Source: Emergencia sp. (lineage in GTDB: Bacteria; Bacillota; Clostridia; Peptostreptococcales; Anaerovoracaceae). From it: a stretch of 34,338 nt of DNA. Below the pieces are notes generated by a model, which saw only the letters and a program-made list of their open reading frames with translations, did not search any database and had not been told where the DNA came from. Where the stretch lies: NCBI GenBank assembly GCA_022767345.1, contig JALEOD010000015.1, positions 1 through 34,338 on the forward strand, read 5' to 3'. Both the position numbers and the translations under genes were made by a program. Of the stretch, positions 1-6,134 are shown piece by piece (positions within the stretch are counted from its first letter, which is position 1; every line of letters begins with the position of its first letter).

Positions 1-46
1 AGGGCTGCGCCGCATATGAGCTGAAATTTGTCAAGTATTTTTTTTA

Positions 47-165
47 AACATAAAAAACGGACATACCACTTCTCAATGATATATCCGTTTTGATTGTGTC
101 GGAAGCCTCTTTCACAATGTCAGCTTAACTTAATGACATTGGTGCAAAAGCTGTCTCTCTTTTTT
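47..165. repeat. Direct repeat copy A, left flank of the AraC/toxin-antitoxin cassette
   Basis: This ~119-nt segment recurs with only scattered differences at 1997-2111. Both copies contain a hairpin whose 8-nt arms are aaaacgga and tccgtttt, then a conserved stretch starting tcagcttaacttaatg, and both end in a pyrimidine run. The copies bracket the AraC and Phd/ParE genes in the same orientation. This copy has no start codon in front of the reading frame that corresponds to the micro-ORF of copy B. The upstream 46 bases contain no recognisable gene. Confidence 0.8.
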
Positions 166-179
166 GTGCAAGGATAGAG

Positions 180-217
180 AGGAAAATTTTAAGAATAAGC
201 CTTATAATAATAAAGGC
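180..217 (+). promoter_or_regulatory. Possible AraC-gene promoter with overlapping palindrome
   Basis: A perfect -10 hexamer TATAAT lies at 203-208, but 17 nt upstream there is only a poor -35 (AGGAAA, 180-185). The arms gcctt (199-203) and aaggc (213-217) form a short palindrome around the -10. A weak -35 with an operator-like dyad would suit an activator- or self-controlled regulator gene. This is inference from position only. Confidence 0.3.
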
Positions 218-264
218 GAATTTATGTCTATAAAGCACAATATGTGCAGATAAGGAGGTATCTC

Positions 265-1116
265 ATGGAATGGGTTGAAAGATTAAACCAAAGCATGAAT
301 TATATTGAGGAACACTTGACAGGCGAAATTGACTATGAGCAGCTTGGGCGGATTGCCTGCTGCTCCACCTATCACTACCAGAGGATGTTTACTTATATGG
401 CGGGTGTCACTCTGGCAGAGTATATCCGAAGAAGAAAAATGTCTTTAGCGGCAGTAGACTTGCAGGGCGGAGATGAACGGATTATTGATATTGCAGAGAA
501 GTACGGCTACCGTTCCCCGACTGCATTTAACAGGGCGTTTCAGTCTTTTCATGGAATAGCCCCTTCGTCTGTGAAAGACGAGGGCGTATCCGTGAAATCT
601 TTTTCACCCATTGTGTTTAGCATTGCTGTGAAAGGAGCGACAGAAATGAATTATAGAATTGAAACAAAAGAAGCATTCCGCATTATTGGCGTATCTGCAC
701 CGCTTGATAAGGAAATCGAAAATAATTTTATGGTTGTACCTAAGATGTGGCAGGATGCCGCTGTAAATGGAACAATACAGAAACTGGCAGGCATGATGGA
801 TACGCCGCCAATGGGGCTTTTGGGCGTGAGTGTCTGCAATGATGAAGAACAATGGAAATATTTCATCGCCGTTTCCAGTACAAAAACAAGCGGTGAGTTT
901 GAAGAATATACCGTGCCTGCGTCTACTTGGGCAATCTTTTGTGGAACGGGTACAAACCAGTCCATACAGGAATTGGAGCAGCGGATTATAACAGAGTGGC
1001 TTCCCACCTCTGGATATGAGTATGCCAATGCCCCCGATATTGAGGTCTACTTAAATCCAGACCCACAGAACGCACAATATGAGGTATGGATACCCGTATC
1101 AAAGAAAAAGGGATAA
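265..1116 (+). CDS. AraC-family regulator with GyrI-like effector-binding domain
   Basis: The 283-aa product has an N-terminal AraC-type double helix-turn-helix (about residues 5-105; ...IDYEQLGRIACCSTYHYQRMF... and the second helix region ...YGYRSPTAFNRAFQSFHG). A GyrI-like/effector-binding domain follows (about residues 125-283), of the kind that binds small, often cationic or drug-like ligands in the Rob/BmrR group. A GTG in frame at 244 would put the ribosome-binding site inside the gene, so I start at ATG 265, which has AGGAGG at 253-258 with 6-nt spacing. The gene lies between two direct repeats together with a toxin-antitoxin pair, suggesting horizontally acquired cargo. The ligand and target genes cannot be read from the sequence. 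Confidence 0.9.
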   Translation: MEWVERLNQSMNYIEEHLTGEIDYEQLGRIACCSTYHYQRMFTYMAGVTLAEYIRRRKMSLAAVDLQGGDERIIDIAEKYGYRSPTAFNRAFQSFHGIAPSSVKDEGVSVKSFSPIVFSIAVKGATEMNYRIETKEAFRIIGVSAPLDKEIENNFMVVPKMWQDAAVNGTIQKLAGMMDTPPMGLLGVSVCNDEEQWKYFIAVSSTKTSGEFEEYTVPASTWAIFCGTGTNQSIQELEQRIITEWLPTSGYEYANAPDIEVYLNPDPQNAQYEVWIPVSKKKG

Positions 1117-1127
1117 TGGAGGGGCTT

Positions 1128-1187
1128 ATGGACGAGAAACTTAATATGTTTATGGAAACGGTTGATGAGCATTTCCGTGCTTTGTAA
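1128..1187 (+). pseudogene. 19-codon ORF, possible 5' remnant of a lost gene
   Basis: ATG 1128 is preceded by GGAGGGG at 1118-1124, an excellent ribosome-binding site, and starts 11 nt after the AraC stop, as an operon partner would. The frame ends after 19 residues (MDEKLNMFMETVDEHFRAL). It reads like the natural N-terminus of a longer soluble protein cut short at or near the junction with the toxin-antitoxin promoter region. It could also be a genuine micropeptide. I do not recognise the family. Confidence 0.35.
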
Positions 1188-1230
1188 ATCAAATCAATGG
1201 GCCTGTGATTGTAAATTTTCTGCGGCACAG

Positions 1231-1259
1231 TTGACTTCGTTGCACAAAATGAATATAAT
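1231..1259 (+). promoter_or_regulatory. Strong promoter of the toxin-antitoxin operon
   Basis: TTGACT (1231-1236) and TATAAT (1254-1259) are separated by exactly 17 nt. A start near 1266 would give a ~37-nt leader with AAGGAGGTG in front of the antitoxin ATG. Phd/YefM antitoxins usually repress their own promoter, so this is the expected site of autoregulation, although I see no clear palindrome here. Confidence 0.75.
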
Positions 1260-1302
1260 ATGGGTAGAATATTACTATCAAAAAAATCAAGGAGGTGCTG
1301 CC

Positions 1303-1590
1303 ATGAATATTCGCCCATCCGCAGCAATTCGCCAGAACTATAATGAGATTGCCGAAATGTGCAGAAAGACCGCAGAGCCGGTTTTCCTTACCAAGAATGG
1401 CGAGGGAGACCTGGTCGTTATGGATATTGAAACTTATAACAGACGGGAAAAAATGTTAAAGCTCCGTGAGGAACTGCTTGCCGTTGAGGAAGACAGGATG
1501 CGTGGCAGCAAAGGCTATTCCGTTGATGAAGTAGCGGCAATGATGCGTAATGCAATCAAGAAGGCGGCAGGTCATGGAACAGCGGAATAG
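1303..1590 (+). CDS. Phd/YefM-family antitoxin
   Basis: The 95-aa protein has the Phd/YefM layout. The N-terminal half forms the DNA-binding dimer fold (IRPSAAIRQNYNEIAEMCRK, then PVFLTKNGEGDLVVMDIETY, the typical strand-turn-strand with the family's VM/D-I-E-Y pattern). The C-terminal half is a charged tail expected to wrap the toxin (about residues 50-95). ATG 1303 follows AAGGAGGTG with 5-nt spacing; the frame is open upstream to 1162, but those starts lack a ribosome-binding site. It overlaps the toxin gene by 17 nt, implying translational coupling. Its expected role is to neutralise the partner toxin and repress the operon with it. Confidence 0.88.
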   Translation: MNIRPSAAIRQNYNEIAEMCRKTAEPVFLTKNGEGDLVVMDIETYNRREKMLKLREELLAVEEDRMRGSKGYSVDEVAAMMRNAIKKAAGHGTAE

Positions 1591-1891
1591 ATACCATGTT
1601 GTTGTGTCAGAACAGGCAACGCAGATGCTTGTTTCCCATGCTGCATTTTTGGCACAGGTCAGTCCTGAAGCGGCAGAACGGTTGACCACAGAGTTTGAAA
1701 AAACTGCGAATTCATTGGAAATTATGCCGCAAAGATGTCCGTGGCTCACAGGAGAATATATTCCCAGAAATACTTATCGGTTTATCATGTTTGAAAAACG
1801 GTATATGATAATATTTCAAGTTATGGATGATATTATTTATGCGGATTATGTCGTGGATTGCAGGCAGGATTATGGATGGCTTATACGGTAA
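1574..1891 (+). CDS. RelE/ParE-superfamily toxin
   Basis: The 105-aa protein fits the RelE/ParE fold: N-terminal helices (SEQATQMLVSHAAFLAQVSP, EAAERLTTEFEKTANSLE), the segment MPQRCPWLTGEYIPRNTYRF, then strands RYMIIFQVMDDIIYADYVVD and a short C-terminal end. Known members are either ribosome-dependent mRNA endonucleases (RelE type) or gyrase poisons (ParE type), and the sequence does not decide between them. ATG 1574 (MEQRNRY) lies inside the antitoxin gene; a start at 1550 would lengthen the overlap without a better ribosome-binding site. The gene appears intact and is paired with the Phd-like antitoxin. Confidence 0.85.
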   Translation: MEQRNRYHVVVSEQATQMLVSHAAFLAQVSPEAAERLTTEFEKTANSLEIMPQRCPWLTGEYIPRNTYRFIMFEKRYMIIFQVMDDIIYADYVVDCRQDYGWLIR

Positions 1892-1938
1892 CAATGAAAT
1901 AGTCAGAGAAGAAATCGTCACTTATTTGCAATGAAAAA

Positions 1939-1966
1939 TTAGCATAAGATATTTATCACCTATAAT
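1939..1966 (+). promoter_or_regulatory. Candidate promoter leading into repeat copy B
   Basis: TTAGCA (1939-1944) and a perfect TATAAT (1961-1966) are 16 nt apart. Initiation near 1973 would produce a transcript that begins almost at the AGGAG (1975-1979) of the 13-codon micro-ORF at 1988. The promoter lies after the ParE stop and outside the repeated segment. Confidence 0.5.
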
Positions 1967-1987
1967 AGTAACATAGGAGCGCTTTTG

Positions 1988-2029
1988 ATGCTTCAAAACA
2001 TACAAAAACGGACATACCACTTCTTATGA
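1988..2029 (+). CDS. 13-residue micro-ORF overlapping a hairpin (possible leader peptide)
   Basis: ATG 1988 follows AGGAG (1975-1979) with 8-nt spacing and encodes MLQNIQKRTYHFL before TGA at 2027-2029. The 5' arm of the repeat hairpin (aaaacgga, 2005-2012) lies inside the micro-ORF, and the 3' arm (tccgtttt, 2034-2041) starts just after the stop. A translating ribosome would therefore keep the hairpin open. This layout resembles leader-peptide attenuation upstream of genes on Tn916-like elements. No gene follows on the plus strand here, so it may be a leftover. The weak T-run argues for caution. Confidence 0.35.
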   Translation: MLQNIQKRTYHFL

Positions 2030-2111
2030 TATATCCGTTTTGATTGTGTCTGAAGCCTCTTTCGCAATGTCAGCTTAACTTAATGTCATTGGTGCAAGAG
2101 CTGTCTTTTTT
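1997..2111. repeat. Direct repeat copy B, right flank of the AraC/toxin-antitoxin cassette
   Basis: This is the second copy of the segment at 47-165, with the same orientation and order: hairpin arms aaaacgga/tccgtttt, then the tcagcttaacttaatg block, then ctgtc plus a T-run. Differences include loss of two loop bases (ttctca versus ttct) and scattered substitutions. Together the copies enclose about 1.8 kb, which could be lost by homologous recombination between them. Confidence 0.8.
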
Positions 2112-2157
2112 AATTAGTAAGGGGTTTGTGAAGAGTAGTGATAATGTAGTGTGATAT

Positions 2158-2487
2158 TTAATCGTCATCATCTAAGTCCTCAATCAATTCAGTGACAGAA
2201 GTAATGCCCCGGCTTAAACCGATACCATTTCCAGCCTCATTAATGGCTTTAAGTGTTTCTGCATTTGGGATTGGAGCTCCAATCCTAAAGGGGATAGCTT
2301 GTTCACGAACAGCTTGGCGCAAGAATATATTAACCGCTGTACTTAGGTTTAGACCTAAAGTTTCAAATAAAGCCTGAGATTCCTGTTTCAAGATGGGATC
2401 AATTTTAATAAATGTATGAACACGTTCGTAGTGGACATGATTTACATCTCTCGATATTGACAGATTTTGCTCATCTGCGTATTTTTG
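2158..2487 (-). pseudogene. RelB/DinJ-family antitoxin without a normal start codon
   Basis: The frame is open from an in-frame stop at 2488-2490 to 2158 and encodes a clear RelB/DinJ-like antitoxin: ...VHTFIKIDPILKQESQALF, then ETLGLNLSTAVNIFLRQAVR (ribbon-helix-helix DNA-binding part), QAIPFRI, and an acidic C-terminal end. The usual N-terminal Met is missing: no ATG or GTG occurs in frame, only CTG at 2463 and TTG at 2391, and the TTG would delete the first ribbon strand. No good ribosome-binding site is visible. The 5' end runs into a TTGACA-type hairpin (2456-2492), which seems to have replaced the native start. No toxin follows downstream (positions below 2158 are the direct repeat). 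I call it a decayed orphan antitoxin; use of CTG or TTG is the alternative. Confidence 0.65.
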
Positions 2488-2492
2488 TCAAT
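2456..2492. repeat. TTGACA/TGTCAA hairpin, unit 1
   Basis: Arms attgaca (2456-2462) and tgtcaat (2486-2492) pair perfectly around a 23-nt loop. The unit sits across the truncated 5' end of the RelB-like frame. It belongs to the same repeat family as the units at 2534-2581, 3256-3288 and 9541-9804. Confidence 0.6.
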
Positions 2493-2533
2493 GAAGGAAG
2501 GATATCTCGGGTTAGAACGGTCGGTATTTTTAT

Positions 2534-2581
2534 CCAACATTGACAAGATTGACTAAAATCAGGGAATCTTGTCAATGTTGG
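2534..2581. repeat. TTGACA/TGTCAA hairpin, unit 2 (17-bp perfect stem)
   Basis: Left arm ccaacattgacaagatt (2534-2550) and right arm aatcttgtcaatgttgg (2565-2581) are exact reverse complements with a 14-nt loop. There is no T-run after either arm, so it is not an ordinary intrinsic terminator. No gene lies between this unit and the minus-strand XRE gene; the rest of 2493-2684 shows only a small tagac/gtcta hairpin near 2614-2630. Confidence 0.85.
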
Positions 2582-2684
2582 AATTCCCTACATCTTTTGA
2601 TTGTTTATAGCCTTTTATATAGACACGAAAGTCTAATACACACGGACGGCCTTTCATGGGGTGCCATGTGGGAAAATTAATGAG

Positions 2685-2722
2685 AAATAAAAAACCAACA
2701 TGCTGTTAATAGGCATATTGGT
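2685..2722 (-). terminator. Rho-independent terminator of the small XRE gene
   Basis: On the minus strand the arms accaatatgc and gcatgttggt (2722-2713 and 2703-2694) form a 10-bp stem with one mismatch. It is followed by a U-rich run (2694-2685 read in reverse). It starts 3 nt past the stop codon of the XRE gene. Confidence 0.75.
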
Positions 2723-2724
2723 AG

Positions 2725-2964
2725 TTATGGCTCAAGATTTTCGTTATTAAATAATGGAGATTTAAAGAAATCATACAATGCAATATCCAGTCCTTGGCAT
2801 ATCTCGTGGATGATGCGCAATTTGACGGATGGATAAGAACAGTTGATTACATTTCTTATTGTTGATTTAGGAATTCCGCTTTTGATATAAAGTTGGTATT
2901 GCGTCATATTCCGCTCAGCGAGCAGTTCCAATAGCCGCTTGCTTATCGCCTCATTCAGCTGCAT
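2725..2964 (-). CDS. Small XRE-family helix-turn-helix regulator
   Basis: The 79-aa protein is essentially one Cro/C1-type helix-turn-helix: ISKRLLELLAERNMTQYQLY, then SGIPKSTIRNVINCSYPSVK (recognition helix), then RIIHEICQGLDIALYDFFKS, the usual family ending. The open frame extends upstream to 3054, but ATG 2964 has AAGGTGGTG 6 nt in front and the extra 30 residues are not helix-turn-helix-like, so I start at 2964. It has its own terminator and no obvious partner gene. Such single-domain proteins are common in mobile and accessory regions as local repressors. Its target is unknown. Confidence 0.82.
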   Translation of the reverse strand: MQLNEAISKRLLELLAERNMTQYQLYIKSGIPKSTIRNVINCSYPSVKLRIIHEICQGLDIALYDFFKSPLFNNENLEP

Positions 2965-3332
2965 TGATATCACCACCTTGTAGTAATCATTATATGTGGA
3001 ATATGAAAAAAATAGGACCTGTAGCTGTACTAATTGAGCAAGTACAAAAAACAACAGTGGGGACTGCGTGAATCCTCACTTCGGCACCTAGGGAGAAGGT
3101 TGCCAACTGTGACAAAAAACTTGCATTCTGTTATTTCTGTCAACATTTTTATGAGTAAACTGTGACAAAAGTGCCAGCTTTTTAGAAATCTGTCCACTTT
3201 GTCGCTATTTTTAATGAAATCGTGGATTTTCTCGCGCTCTTTTTTATGGATTTGTTGACAAAAATCAGTGGAAACCGAAGTTTTGTCACCATTGGAAAAT
3301 GGCAGGGCTGTGATATAGGATGATTAAAATCC
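2965..3332. other. Intergenic region rich in TGACA motifs, no gene
   Basis: I see no supported gene in these ~370 bases. They contain repeated tgacaaaa / ttttgtca words (for example near 3112, 3150, 3172 and 3256), which relate this region to the TTGACA hairpin family. The alternative upstream starts of the XRE frame (to 3054) are rejected. No clear promoter for the XRE gene was identified. Confidence 0.6.
3256..3288. repeat. TTGACA/TGTCAA hairpin, unit 3
   Basis: Arms tgacaaaa (3256-3263) and ttttgtca (3281-3288) pair perfectly; the left arm is preceded by tgt, giving the family core ttgaca. The loop is 17 nt. Its arms are the shortest of the clear units. Confidence 0.5.
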
Positions 3333-3368
3333 AACCGGCACTCGGTTGATTATGACCGGGTGCCGGTT
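3333..3368 (-). terminator. Probable terminator of the MFS-amidohydrolase operon
   Basis: Arms aaccggcactcggt (3333-3346) and accgggtgccggtt (3355-3368) form a 14-bp stem with one G-T pair and an 8-nt loop. In the minus direction it is followed by a moderately U-rich stretch (ggattttaatc). It lies 36 nt past the amidohydrolase stop. Confidence 0.65.
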
Positions 3369-3404
3369 GTACTGCTATAAAGAAGCGATTTCTAAGAAAG
3401 CGAT

Positions 3405-4595
3405 TTATAAAGAAACGATTTCGCCTTTTTTCAATACGAGAGATACCTGATTTAAGGCTTCGATGTCCTCGTCTGGATTTCCGGCAAAGGCTGCCAGATT
3501 TGCACGTTTTCCACAGGCGATAGTGCCGACAGTATCGCTGATATTTAGGATTTCGGCGTTATTTTTGGTTGCCTGAACCAGACATTCCAGCGGAGTGAAA
3601 CCAACCAGATTGACTCTGGCGCGGAATTCGTACAGACCATTGCCGTGGCTTCCCGCATAGACACCGGCGTCAGTACCCCAACCGATTTTTACATTTGCTT
3701 TTTGCAGTGCTTTTAAACCCTCAATCATGACTTCCGCCATCTGTTTTGATTTGGAAACATAGTGGGCAGGCTTTCCTTCCGGATGTTCTGTGAAGTTGAC
3801 AAGAGGTGAAAGGGTTGGTACTGGAAAAGAACGGTCAGTGTTTTGATACATTCGGATGCACTCATCATCGAGGAGAGTAGAGTGCTCCACAGTACGTACA
3901 CCGCAGCGAATACACATTTTGATACCTTCCGTGCCGTGGCAGTGAACTGCGACCGGAAGTCCCACATAATCAGCAGCACGGCAGGCAGCAGCAAGTTCCT
4001 CTTCGTAAATAATCGGACTTCCGGGTACACCACCCGGATTCATAACAGAACCTGTTCCCATAATTTTAATCCAGTCAGCTCCCAGTTGATATTGACGGCG
4101 GACGGCCTTAGTATAGGCATCTGCAGAATCACATTCGGCATACATATCACCAAAATAGTCGTTGCCTGCTTCTGTTGGGGAAAGAATCATACCGCTGGCT
4201 AAAATATCCGGAGCCATAATAAGATCTTCATTGGCAGCGCGGGCCAGACCAATGACCATGTTGCTGCGGTCGCCCACATCTCTGATAGTGGTATAACCCA
4301 TTTTCAGATTATCCTGGGCAAGGCGGAGAGCGCGCATAACGCGGTAGCTTTCCTGCTGCACATTTTCTTCAAAGACGTCCATCCCGCAAAGGTCCAGATG
4401 GAGATGCGCCTCGATGAGGCCTGGAATTAAAGTTTTTCCAGACAAATCGATGACCTTGGCATTGGAAGGAGAGGAAACTGACTTTGCAGGTTTGATTTCC
4501 TGAATGATTCCATTTTCAATGACGATATCTCCATAATTCATCGAAAAATCTTCAGTCAGTTCAGGAATGAATCGTGCATTTCTTAAAACTAACAT
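3405..4595 (-). CDS. Amidohydrolase-family protein (imidazolonepropionase/prolidase-like)
   Basis: The 396-aa enzyme has the metal-dependent amidohydrolase signatures in order: LIPGLIEAHLHLD (metal-binding H64 and H66), DWIKIMGTG with the likely carboxylated lysine near residue 176, VAVHCHG (~217), VEHSTLLDD (~235) and GWGTDAGV with the metal-binding Asp near residue 305. This pattern is typical of imidazolonepropionase-related hydrolases, including Xaa-Pro/Xaa-Arg dipeptidases. No signal peptide is evident, so it is likely cytoplasmic. ATG 4595 has AGGAGG upstream; longer frames to 4643 read through the transporter end. Its start overlaps the transporter stop by 7 nt, so it probably hydrolyses the compound the transporter imports. 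The substrate cannot be named. Confidence 0.88.
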   Translation of the reverse strand: MLVLRNARFIPELTEDFSMNYGDIVIENGIIQEIKPAKSVSSPSNAKVIDLSGKTLIPGLIEAHLHLDLCGMDVFEENVQQESYRVMRALRLAQDNLKMGYTTIRDVGDRSNMVIGLARAANEDLIMAPDILASGMILSPTEAGNDYFGDMYAECDSADAYTKAVRRQYQLGADWIKIMGTGSVMNPGGVPGSPIIYEEELAAACRAADYVGLPVAVHCHGTEGIKMCIRCGVRTVEHSTLLDDECIRMYQNTDRSFPVPTLSPLVNFTEHPEGKPAHYVSKSKQMAEVMIEGLKALQKANVKIGWGTDAGVYAGSHGNGLYEFRARVNLVGFTPLECLVQATKNNAEILNISDTVGTIACGKRANLAAFAGNPDEDIEALNQVSLVLKKGEIVSL

Positions 4596-5845
4596 GCTTT
4601 TTCCTCCTGTGCTTTTTTCAAATTGGCAAGATAACGGTTCCATATCAGCAGTGCGGCGATACCAACAACCATAACAATACCGACGCCGATGAAATAGTAT
4701 TTGTAGCCCAGCTCTGTGTAGGTATCTAAAACATGACCGGCAAGGGTCGGGCAGATAACCTCAGGCAGATAACCCAGCGTACAGACGACGCCGATGGCAG
4801 TACCGGCAACACTGGCTGGTACACCGCCTTCTTCCATCATGGAAAAAACGATGCCGTAGTTCAGATACATGCCAAGGTAGATGACTGCGCAGACTCCGAT
4901 AAAGAGCGGTACGCTCATATTAGGAAACAGTGCGATGACAAAAGTGCTGATGCCCATGAGGAAAAAACCGATAAACATAACTTTACTTCTGCCAAGTCTG
5001 TCAGCTAAAATACCGCCGCCCATGGAGCCTACAGGTCTGATGTACTGAGACATCATAGTAACGATGGCTGCGGCTGTTGCTGTGATACCAAAAGCGGAAG
5101 TTGCATACGGCGTGAAATAATAGAAGGAAATGTTCATTGTATAAGTACAGCATAAAATCAGAGAAAGAATCCAGATTGCAGGCATTTTAATTACTGTAAT
5201 GACCTGTTTAAAATTGAACTTCTCTGCTTTTTCACCGGTGTTTTCATTTTTCATCAGAAAGAATACCAAAATGCCGAGCAGAATTACAATGACAGAGTAA
5301 AAAGTGATGACACCGTTGAGTCCGCCCAGATTGCCGGCTGTTTTACTGAGAAAATTGAAAATTGCCAGTGTAATAGCAAGATGGATTGCGTTTACAATAC
5401 CTCTTCCGCCTTCCATAAAACCGTAGGCTTTACTCTGTTCGTGCTCAGAAGCGATACCGCGAAGCCCTTTTAACAGCGCAGGCCAAAATGCAAACAGAGA
5501 GGTAAAGCCCCAGATCAGATAGATGATAACCAGCATGCCGTAGCTTGGATTCATTAAGTGGAGCAGACCTGCAGCGCCTGTTAAAATCAGAGAGACAGAC
5601 ATGATCTTTCTGGGAGAAATCATATCCGCTACGACGCCACCGAAGAGATAGGAAACGGCACCTAAGATTCCGAAGATGGAGCCGAAAGTGCCCATCTGTG
5701 TGTTGGTCAGATGGTAGGTTTCAAGGTATGCGTCATAATAGTAGGATCTGAAATATGGAAGTCCATAAATCAGCGAGCCGGCAATGGTCAGGATGACCAG
5801 TCGCCAGAGATTGCTTTTTAATTTAGAAGTGGTGTTTTCGCTCAT
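4589..5845 (-). CDS. MFS transporter
   Basis: The 418-aa protein has about 12 hydrophobic segments. The typical MFS loop between segments 2 and 3 is visible as GGVVADMISPRKIMS, and its second-half copy as GGGILADRLGRSKVM. The segment LLKGLRGIASEHEQSKAYGF resembles organic-anion and peptide or amino-acid-type MFS carriers found next to hydrolases in Clostridia. ATG 5845 (MSENTTSKL) is preceded by AAAGGAG; the open frame to 5926 lacks support. It is co-transcribed with the downstream amidohydrolase, from the promoter at 5898-5926. It is probably an uptake carrier for the amidohydrolase substrate; the direction and ligand are inferred, not seen. Confidence 0.88.
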   Translation of the reverse strand: MSENTTSKLKSNLWRLVILTIAGSLIYGLPYFRSYYYDAYLETYHLTNTQMGTFGSIFGILGAVSYLFGGVVADMISPRKIMSVSLILTGAAGLLHLMNPSYGMLVIIYLIWGFTSLFAFWPALLKGLRGIASEHEQSKAYGFMEGGRGIVNAIHLAITLAIFNFLSKTAGNLGGLNGVITFYSVIVILLGILVFFLMKNENTGEKAEKFNFKQVITVIKMPAIWILSLILCCTYTMNISFYYFTPYATSAFGITATAAAIVTMMSQYIRPVGSMGGGILADRLGRSKVMFIGFFLMGISTFVIALFPNMSVPLFIGVCAVIYLGMYLNYGIVFSMMEEGGVPASVAGTAIGVVCTLGYLPEVICPTLAGHVLDTYTELGYKYYFIGVGIVMVVGIAALLIWNRYLANLKKAQEEKAC

Positions 5846-5897
5846 TTTTATCTCCTTTCGAATATTCCTGCGATAAACTAGATATAATTTGATAAAA

Positions 5898-5926
5898 ATT
5901 ATAGGCGACCCTATTTCCTTTTGCAA
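5898..5926 (-). promoter_or_regulatory. Promoter of the transporter-amidohydrolase operon
   Basis: On the minus strand TTGCAA (5926-5921) is followed after 17 nt by a perfect TATAAT (5903-5898). Transcription would start near 5891, about 45 nt before the transporter ATG. It faces away from the XRE regulator gene and is the natural target for it. Confidence 0.75.
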
Positions 5927-5940
5927 ATGAAAGGAGTTTC

Positions 5941-6105
5941 GTGAAACGAGAATTTTTTAAACCGCAGTTCTATTTTGGCGAAAAAAGCGGAACCGTTGAA
6001 ACGATTCAGTATGGAGGGGATAATTCCATTTCGAATTTTTTAAATGGTTTTCAATTTGTAGGAAAATTTTTTACTGGAAAATATGCAGTTGGAATGGTAG
6101 AATAA
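5941..6105 (+). CDS. Tentative 54-aa ORF in the divergent intergenic region
   Basis: GTG 5941 follows AAGGAG (5931-5936) at 4-nt spacing and opens a 54-codon frame rich in Phe and Gly (starts MKREFFKPQFYFGEKSG, ends KYAVGMVE). It ends 29 nt before the regulator start. Against it, the regulator promoter (6075-6103) lies inside the frame, and the word gaattttttaaa occurs twice (near 5950 and 6034), which fits operator repeats as well. No family is recognised. It may be a chance frame. Confidence 0.25.
   Translation: MKREFFKPQFYFGEKSGTVETIQYGGDNSISNFLNGFQFVGKFFTGKYAVGMVE
6075..6103 (+). promoter_or_regulatory. Promoter of the XRE regulator gene
   Basis: TGGAAA (6075-6080) and TAGAAT (6098-6103) are 17 nt apart, which places the start near 6110. 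A short leader carries AGGAGA (6121-6126) before GTG 6135. Confidence 0.55.
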
Positions 6106-6134
6106 AGGCATAGAATCCGAAGGAGAATAACTGG

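Noticed and set aside
1-24. 3' end of an upstream gene at the window edge
   Set aside because: Eight sense codons before TGA at 22-24 are too few to support a call.
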